A DNA stretch of 64,000 nt from Ailanthus altissimus (Eukaryota; Streptophyta; Magnoliopsida; Sapindales; Simaroubaceae), in contig OX327683.1 of assembly GCA_946807835.1 (NCBI GenBank), positions 9,615,001 through 9,679,000 of the forward strand. Reading direction: 5' to 3'. The notes beneath the pieces are model-generated. The model was not told where the DNA came from and searched no databases. It was given only the letters and a program-made list of their open reading frames with translations. Every line of letters starts with the position of its first letter. The first letter of the stretch is position 1. Below are positions 56,801-64,000 of the stretch, piece after piece. The position numbers were made by a program, and so were the translations under genes.

Positions 56801-59004
56801 GATCAGATGATGTGGATGCAGTTGGCCGGCTTCCTCTTTTGAATTATACTAACTACCGGGATATTCTTTGCGAGATTGGAGGAATGTTTTCTGTTGCTAA
56901 TAAGATGGATAACATTCATAAGAGACCTTGGATCGGGTTTCAATCATGGCGTGCTGCTGGTAGGAAGGTATTTCTGACATTGTTGTAATTATCTTTCAGC
57001 TTTTGATATTTGGTTGAGTATACATTAACTTCATTGTCATTTAATTTCTTAGCTGAGTTCAGCCTTTAAACAAAGAAATAAAAGCCAACCGCCCAATTGG
57101 CTGAGTGGTTGGTGCCAGCACTTCCAAAGTTAAAGGTGCTGCCTTCGAGTCCCTTCATTTACATGGAGGGTAGATATGTGTAACAACAAGCATTGTAATT
57201 GGCAGAAATGTTATAACCAGTAAAAATATATGTATGTCCTCAAAAAAGGAGAAAAAAAAACAAAGAAAAAATTTTGAATTTGCAATTCTTATTTAACTAG
57301 ACAACATTGTAGTTTCCATAGGGGGAAGTAGGGAAGACTTTTTTTTAGTATGTTTGTAGCTTAACATGGTATTCTCTACTTGAAGTTCAAATTTTCTAAT
57401 TTTTTCATAGTTTATAATCAATGCCGGCCTTTTTTTTTTTTTCTTTCTGGAAATAGGTTTCTCTGTCTACAAGAGCAGAAAAGGTTCTGGAAGAAACAAT
57501 ACAAGAAACTAAAGGTGATGTTATGTATTTTTGGGCACATCTGGACATGGATGGGGGATTTACTGGAAGTAATAATGTCCTCACCTTTTGGTCCATGTGT
57601 GACATCCTAAATGGAGGATACTGCAGGTATACTGTTGTAAATATTAGTTGGAAATGGTTCCTTTTTTTATGCACAGATCATGCTGTTGATACTTCCTGTC
57701 AATGCCAAGGTTGCTTACATTATGTGGTATGCCTTGGCTTGTCAAGCTGTATTCTTTTCAAGCAATAACCAGACCCAGCTAGTAACTGCTATTTGTGTGT
57801 CCTTTCCATCGCCTTTCTAATGGACTGGGTGCACTTGTTGCAAAACACATGTAGGGTCGTATTTAGCTTAGGGTCATTTTTAGATTAGGGTCATTTTTAG
57901 ATTCAACTAAGGTAATCATATTTCAGTATAAAAATTTTTGTCCACAGAACACAAATTGCTAAATCAGGTGAAAGCTGCTTCTTACCATTTATAATGCCGA
58001 AAATGAGATAGGTAGGAGGCAGGGAGTTCAAACTTAAAAACCAAACCCTCGTCAGGTTTCCATGCCCCATGTTTATTGAGTTTTTAACTTTAAATAGGTT
58101 CTGAGAAGTTCAGACATTTTATTCACATTAAGATCAATGAGATTAGAACAATATTTGTTTTAAAATGCATGCAGAACTGCTTTTGAAGATGCCTTCCGTC
58201 AGATGTACGACTTACCATCACATGTAGAAGCTCTTCCTCCCATGCCAGAAGGTGGTGGCTATTGGTCTTCCCTGCATAGCTGGGTGATGCCAACCCATTC
58301 GTTTCTAGAGTTTATGATGTTTTCACGGTAATTTACTTTGGATATCATAGTTTGTTCTGCTGTAATTTTCTGTGACTTGCTTTCTTTGTGTTTTAAATTG
58401 AAGGCACTACTGGTTTATCATATATGATAACTGTAATGAACCTGCAGGATGTTTACCGATTCTCTTGATGCCTTGAATACCAATTCTAGCAAATTTACTA
58501 CATGTTTGCTAAGTTCCACCGAGCTTGAGGTAAGTGACGTGGTTATAAAACATTTGCTTTTCCAGTTCTGCTGATGGTTAAGATGTCTGATTTTGCTTGT
58601 TTAATGATTAGCAGAAAAAGCACTGTTACTGTAGGGTGTTGGAACTTCTGGTCAATGTCTGGGCTTATCACAGTGGAAGAAAGATGGTGTACTTAGATCC
58701 ACTTTCTGGTTCATTAAAAGAGCAGCATCCGCTGGAACAGCGTAGGGGTTTTATGTGGGCAAAATATTTTAATTTTACATTGCTGAAGAGTATGGATGAG
58801 GACCTAGCGGAAGCTGCAGATGATGGTGACCATCCTAGGGAGAAGTGGATGTGGCCTTTGACAGGCGAAGTGCATTGGCAAGGGATTTACGAAAGGGAGA
58901 GGGAACAAAGATACAGACAAAAGATGGACAAGAAAAGGAAAACAAAGGAGAAACTATTCGAAAGGATGAAGTATGGATACAGGCAGAAATCACTTGGAGG
59001 ATAG
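49275..59004 (+). CDS. GT4-type glycosyltransferase, membrane-anchored (At4g01210/At5g04480-like), 14 coding exons
   Basis: Splicing by GT-AG sites gives exons 49275-49754, 52267-52353, 52621-52724, 52882-52932, 54127-54298, 54387-54707, 55103-55306, 55414-55911, 56061-56270, 56779-56967, 57457-57626, 58175-58327, 58448-58529 and 58615-59004. All phases fit and together they encode 1,036 residues, matching the approximately 1,030 of the Arabidopsis relatives. Residues 1-75 are polar and basic. A single hydrophobic segment (about 79-101) suggests a type II Golgi-type membrane anchor. The GT-B C-terminal lobe, about 320-475, includes GFNGDVNSVLLMADIVLYGS and GIPVIAPDFP. The usual E-x7-E motif reads Q446-x7-R454 instead. 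Residues beyond 500 form a plant-specific region ending in a basic tail. The donor and acceptor substrates are unknown. The gene appears intact. Confidence 0.93.
50634..50840. mobile_element. MITE in intron 1 of the glycosyltransferase gene
   Basis: The 207-bp segment has about 40-bp imperfect terminal inverted repeats: AGTAATGCTATGCATACATA at the left, and on the opposite strand AGTAGTGTTGCACATACATA at the right. Both continue into GATACAAAGTTTGTA. There is no coding capacity. I could not confirm a target duplication, partly because a dinucleotide repeat abuts the right end. Confidence 0.8.
50842..50895. repeat. Compound (CA)n(TA)n microsatellite
   Basis: About 16 CA units followed by about 11 TA units, directly after the MITE end, within intron 1. 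Confidence 0.95.
57079..57257 (+). mobile_element. tRNA-derived SINE in intron 10, with target duplication
   Basis: An RNA polymerase III A box (TGGCTGAGTGG, 57098-57108) and a B box-like CTTCGAGTCCC (57143-57153) lie 45 bases apart, as in tRNA genes. About 100 bases of unrelated tail ending in A-rich sequence follow. The 11-mer AAACAAAGAAA occurs immediately before (57068-57078) and after (57258-57268), as expected of target-primed insertion. The tRNA-like part cannot fold as a complete tRNA with an acceptor stem, so this is a SINE and not a tRNA gene. It has the same orientation as the host gene. Confidence 0.85.
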
Positions 59005-60129
59005 GATTGACGTTTGTAGCTTCAAAGGCAGTTAATTCTGACTTTGGGACATTTTTGTCATTACACAGTCCAAATCTATTCTTTCTCAACTGGGATTTTT
59101 GATAAAGTCGGAGCTTTCTTTCTAACAGCAGAATTGAAGAGTGAACAATTTATATTCTTTCTCATATTTAGTGAATATATATACTTGGAAGGACTGAATT
59201 CTTGGCTGCAGATGAAGTTTTTGAGACTCGTCGACATGGTCATTCCAATCAACTGAGAAGATACAATGGTTCTTGAGGAGAGAATGAAACACAAATTGAG
59301 ATTCTTTTTCCCCATTGACATAGGAAGCACAAATGTATTCTTTTACCATTGTACATAAATTTTTGGCAAATATTGGAGGAAGTTATCGGTGAGAGCAAAG
59401 GCGCATTTCAACTTATACTTTTTTCTGCTGTGGTTTTTAGTTTCATATTTCCAAGTCTCATTTACATGCTCAGTATGCTCCTTACCTATTTTAATAAGTA
59501 ATTCATGCAATATAAGTTAAATAATTAATTTTTCTTTAATTATGAGTTGTTATATTTCTAAAAACTCGAATAATATCCAGTCTGTCTAATTATTAGAAGC
59601 AGATGTATGTTGGATCAATCTGTTTGGGTAAACTTTAATACTTATTAAAAGTTTGTAGGCAATTTTATGGGATTGAGGTGGGTATATGGTTTTTTAGCCG
59701 AGATGTTTTAGAACGGATTCACTAACTGTAAGTGGGTGGGTTGGGTGATTAGTAAACACTAATTGTGGCTGTTACATGCAATAGTGAGAAAGGAACTCTA
59801 GACTAGACTCGCAAACACAAAAGCTTAGTGGGCTTTGTTCACTTCAAATTTGCCCCAAGCTTCACTTCAAGTTTGGGTAGGTCCAAAAGTCGCAAGCGGT
59901 CCTACTCTGGCACACAAACCCACACATTTTGTCTTCATTTTCATCACTATGCTGAATAGTCCATACTAGCAATTTCATTTCACGTTTCATTTTTATTATT
60001 TACCACTCAACTTTTAAAATAATTACACTGCTCCCGCCCTTAGCTGGACCAATTGAATTTCTCATTCTTCACAGTTTTTACTATTCTTTAAGTGTAATTG
60101 TAATTATAATTATTAATATACACACCCTC
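59005..60129. other. 3' UTR of the glycosyltransferase gene and intergenic spacer
   Basis: No other gene is seen. The first 300-500 bases should be the 3' UTR. A+T-rich sequence with AATAAG near 59492 could serve as a polyadenylation signal. The 59640-60110 part is the likely promoter of the next gene, and a CCAAT box occurs near 60048. Confidence 0.5.
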
Positions 60130-63100
60130 TCCTCAGAATCTGTGTAGGGTTTTTAAAACCCCCCTCAGTGCCTCATCCCTCTTTTGACTCTCAAATCTCA
60201 ATAGTCAGCTTCAGGTAACATTCCACTCTCCACTCTTTGCTTCTGTTAAACATTAACGATATCTCGAGTTAAAGTGATAATTTTTCTTAATATTTTGCCT
60301 CTCTTTTAGTGGAAATGCCCCTTTTTTTTTGTTCCATTTCACTTATAAGTAACAGATTTCACCGTGCAATCATCATTTCATCTCTGGTTTCTCTTCTACA
60401 CTCGGTTTCTTCCCCGATTATGCATAGGTTTTTTTTTTTTATATCATTTCTGCTTTTTTATTTTTCATAGTGTCTGAGTGAGTGGGTCTTTTCATACAAT
60501 TCGGTTCTAAAAATGATTGCTCAATTTTTCATGGTAATTCTAAGAGTTGTGAATTTTCTGTATAAGATGTGAAAATGTTAGTTTGATGGTAATAATTTGG
60601 GGTATATTATCATAAAACGCTTGTTGTGTTGTGCCTTCTTGCTATGAAAAATAAACAATTTTCATTTGTGGGCAGTGATCATTTTTAAGTATACTAATGT
60701 TATTGTGCAAAAAAAAAAAAAAATTAGGAAATTTAAGTCTTGTGCTTTCTTTGGCTGCAGTGAAAATTTAGGGATAAAGAAATTCAAAATTTTGAATATT
60801 TGTCCTTTGGAAGCAAACTTCTCCAACTGAAGTGTGACTACTATAATCATTCTGTACTTGAGGACCTAGAACAAGATTCAAAATTTTCTTATTTATTTAT
60901 GTTTCATCAGTTTTCTTAGGGGAAAGTTTAGTCACCCATATCAAACTTGCTTACTTCCTGTTTTCAATGACATTTCGAGTTACTTTCAAATTTTGAGTTT
61001 ATGGATGTGAAATTAGTTATGAATTGCTCATTGGTGTTCCATATGGTTTTGCTGAAGTAATATCTGGTGTTCATATTTCCATATTGTAGCTGTAATTTGA
61101 CAGACCATGCTTAATGCTCTGGGCTTTATGGACAAGGATCTAATGTTGATTGTCTCACATGAAATTGCATTCAACAGTTTGTGAGCTTTGTACATGATGC
61201 ATGCTATAAAGGGTGGCTGGGTTGGGCAAACATTTGCCCTAGCTAAGTGCAATGAATCTGAAGGGAGGAAGTCTCGTATTCGACGTTCAAAGGAGGAGAG
61301 GAAGGCAATGGTTGAATCCTTTATAAAGAAGTAATTGCTATACATTTTCCCTTCATTTTCAAATTGTTACTTTTGTACATGGTATGGATGGTCCAAAAAC
61401 AATCACTTGTTGGAATAGCATCATGGATCCTTTCCTCACCCATTTTCCCTTTAAAATAAGAAATCAATTTCAGTGCGTGTATATGTATCTTTGTCTCAAA
61501 TTGGATTATTTGCTTATCAATGTCTCTTGTTTTTGCATGTGCTTAAAGCATCTGACGATGTAAGCGAGCATGATGTGATAGTTTATGTATACTTGAAGCT
61601 GTAGGCTAGTTCTTGGACCCTCTGACCTAGAAGTTGACTTAGAGAGGACTTTGACCACCTTTTAATTTCAAGGAAAGTAGTTTTCCAGTTACAGTGTGGT
61701 TCACTTATTTAACTGTTTATACTGAGATATTTGGACACAAACTGATAGTCATTAGTTCCAGTTTAAAATTTAAGCAAAACAGACTCTTTAACATATCATC
61801 ACACTCGATCTTGTATCTTGACTGGTTGACATGTTGCACTTCTTAGCAATGGTGGTATGATTGTAGTTTGTTATAGAACTTCATTGTAATTATGTCAGAT
61901 CATATCATGTTTCCGTGGACCAATAAGAAATGGAAAAAAAAGGTAGAAAAAAAGAAGAATGAAGCTTTTGTTTCATTTAAGGTTTATTGTGGCTGAGTAA
62001 TTATCAGACCTTGCAATTTTTTTTTGTATCAAACCATACCTTATGAATTTAATATGCTAATTCTTGTATAACTCCTATGCTGAGATGTGCACTGCTAATT
62101 TTTAGTAGCATAATAATGTTTCTTTGGAAACTTTACAGATTACATGAACTTGTAGCTTGCTTGGAAGGATTATTTACTGATTGAAATAGTAGTTTTGAAG
62201 ATTTGCTATTTGGTGATATATGTTTTGTGTATATTCATGCATGAATTTTTCTAAACTAAGTAGACCACACTTTGTTTTCTTGGAATCATCGAGTTGTAGC
62301 CTTTGGTTGCCTCATTTGCGAGATATCAATTGTTTGTTAAACTTGATTGCAGGTATCAGGGTTCAAACAATGGAAGTTTCCCATCATTGAATCTTACACA
62401 CAAGGAAGTCGGTGGCTCCTTCTACACTGTACGGGAGATTGTCCGAGAGATAATCCAAGAAAATAGAGTGCTGGGCCCTGCTAAGTTATCTCAAGAGGAG
62501 CTGAACACCGATCAATTTTATGAACAGTATCCGTTAGCTACAATTGCCACAGAACCTGAAACTCCTTCGGACATAACAGCAAATGGCAGTCCTTTTGAAC
62601 CCAATCATCATCAGGGTAGGAGTGAAGAACAAGTATCACTTTCTGATGGGCTCAGCGGAGAACAAGGATATCAGATGTTTAACAATAAGCAAATCATCAG
62701 TGGAAGCCAGGTGGATTGCAGTGAACATGAAAATCAGATGCTTGACAATGAGGAAATCATCAATGGGAGCCAAGTAGATTTGAGAATTGAAGAATCTGCT
62801 AAGAGCTCATGTGAGAAGTTGCAAACTAGTGACTCATTGGAAACAGAGAAAAGAGTTGAAAATTTGGAAACTTCTACAGTGAAAGTAACTCCAATAACAG
62901 CAGAAGTCGTAGTGGAGACATTTCCGCTAAGGCCTGTCCCTAAGACAGCTGATTACTCTGATGCAAGGTCAGTAGTAAAGAATTTGACAGAAACTTTGGA
63001 GAAAAATGAAATTGGAAAGGTTGACTTGGAATCAGACAATGGCAGTGCTTTAATAGATGAAATAAATTCCTCGGACAATTCTGGTTTGGAGGATGGACAA

Positions 63101-64000
63101 AAGGAGAAAACCCCTGTGGGTGTAGTTCTGGACAGAAATTCTCCTTTGTTTGACAGCAAAGTGGTAGAAAAATTTGCAGACCCACAACTGAAACTCTCAG
63201 ATTGCTCTACCACAAAAGTAGGGACTGTGCATGATAACATGGTTGGCAGGGATGTGGAGGTTGAATTTTCTCGCAATGATGTCTTGACTGTGAGTTTTTC
63301 CAAGAACTTTACATTTTATGTGTGGAAGATCAAGTGTGTGAATTTGCAAGTTCTTGAAGTTTATTTTCTTAATGGTACCTCAGCTTGGGGCATGCATGCA
63401 ATTCATGGTTTTTTGTATCAGTGTCGTCAGCATTTGATTTAACCCAGTATGTGGTTGCAATTTAGTATCAGACGCATGGGAAAGCTTGCATTTAGAAGAC
63501 TCAGAATACTCATGCATTTAGAAGAGTCACTTCATCTACATGCAAAATTACACTGTCTGTTATTTATATGGTAATTGGATTTCATATCTGGAAATTAAGG
63601 TCACCAACAAAGGACATGCTTTATATTTACTAAATTCAATTTTGTTTTCCTTGATTTTAAATTAGAAAAATTTGCAAGGCTTAAGTTTATTGTTCATACG
63701 TATTTGGGTTGCATGTGCAGTCCGCATTGTTGTTTGCACTATGGGTTAAGAGCACAACTTTCTTAATGCATATAAAGATTCTTGAAGATGCTTTAGTTTT
63801 TGGAATCTGTATCCCCTCCTCTTGCTCTCTTCTTTCCTAGATTTCGTGCAGTTTTAAATGTTGTATTTTAGTTTAGGAGGTGCTTTTCTCTTATATACTC
63901 AAAGAATTTGTTCGCCCATGCATCCATGTCCAATTGCACATGCTTAAGTTTTGAAATTGATGGTTGGGGCATCATTTACATCCAGGTTCAGAGACTCCAG
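60130..64000 (+). CDS. At3g52170-like plant-specific helix-turn-helix protein, N-terminal part (runs off window)
   Basis: An untranslated first exon ends at 60214 (TTCAG/gtaac). Exon 2 is 61178-61330, with ATGs at 61194 and 61197 in frame. Exon 3 is 62353-63289. The encoded protein begins with HAIKGGWVGQTFALAKCN, then SRIRRSKEERKAMVESFIKK, and across the splice SFPSLNLTHKEVGGSFYTVR and EIVREIIQEN. This block matches the conserved N-terminus of the Arabidopsis At3g52170 family, annotated as DNA-binding with an HTH-like domain. The rest of exon 3 is acidic, Ser/Glu/Asn-rich and probably disordered, with one internal 21-residue duplication. A further exon may begin at 63986 after an AG, but the window ends there. 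The role in the cell is not established from sequence. Confidence 0.85.
60145..60152 (+). promoter_or_regulatory. Telo-box-like motif near the start of the second gene
   Basis: TAGGGTTT, the reverse complement of AAACCCTA, lies about 60 bases upstream of the first splice donor. The telo-box is common near transcription starts of plant housekeeping genes. Whether it functions here cannot be seen. Confidence 0.4.
60215..61177 (+). other. Intron in the 5' UTR of the At3g52170-like gene
   Basis: The donor GTAACA at 60215 and the acceptor CATTCAACAG ending at 61177 bound it. No open frame or transposon is seen inside. It is T-rich on the plus strand, as plant introns are. Confidence 0.65.
63290..63985 (+). 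other. Intron 3 of the At3g52170-like gene (tentative end)
   Basis: It begins GTGAGTTTT at 63290. Stops appear in all plausible continuations, so the open frame to 63442 is read-through into the intron. Candidate acceptors are TGTGCAG ending at 63720 and ATCCAG ending at 63985. I favour the latter, but only 15 bases follow. Confidence 0.5.

Noticed and set aside
57085..57160. tRNA gene
   Set aside because: A and B boxes are present, but there is no complementary acceptor stem or 3' end. The segment is followed by a tail and flanked by a target duplication, so it is a SINE.

Overview
This is a stretch of plant nuclear chromosome. Three things point to a eudicot, probably a rosid: two intron-containing genes with GT-AG splice sites, a high A+T content, and plant LTR retrotransposons with initiator-tRNA-Met primer sites. 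The species cannot be named from the sequence alone. There is no bacterial, phage or CRISPR content.

About three quarters of the window (1-47,000) is a nest of dead transposable elements. At the left edge, 1-6,849 is a decayed minus-strand Ty3/gypsy element of the Tat type. It has an LTR, leader, gag, protease, RT, a second RNase H and integrase, plus a tandem-repeat block downstream of pol. To its right lies one L1-type LINE on the minus strand. Its roughly 6 kb of sequence is cut into six pieces spread over about 39.6 kb (about 7,380-47,000). Read from right to left the pieces give ORF1 DUF4283-like domain, ORF1 zinc knuckle, endonuclease, RT, zf-RVT and RNase H in the correct order. Five insertions separate them: (i) an outer plus-strand gypsy element (9,346-25,997), which carries further insertions: a long-inverted-repeat element, a solo LTR with target duplication ATTAC, and a pol-less Athila-like element; (ii) a solo LTR (26,989-28,350, duplication TATAT); (iii) a chromodomain-bearing gypsy element (29,332-34,446, duplication ATTAC); (iv) a 2.6-kb solo LTR (35,366-37,997); (v) a minus-strand copia element (about 38,745-46,596), itself split by a plus-strand Tnt1-like copia element (40,379-45,773). 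None of these elements has intact reading frames.

The right quarter holds two host genes, both on the plus strand. The first (49,275-59,004) can be assembled by splice sites into 14 coding exons and a 1,036-residue membrane-anchored GT4-type glycosyltransferase related to Arabidopsis At4g01210/At5g04480. Its introns hold a MITE, a dinucleotide repeat and a tRNA-derived SINE. The second gene (from about 60,130 past the right edge) resembles the plant-specific At3g52170 helix-turn-helix protein. It has an intron in its 5' UTR, and only its N-terminal part is present. The two genes show no sign of a shared pathway.

The most notable observations are the single LINE that can be followed through five insertions, and GC-rich repeated cassettes just upstream of the TATA box in LTRs of otherwise unrelated gypsy and copia families.
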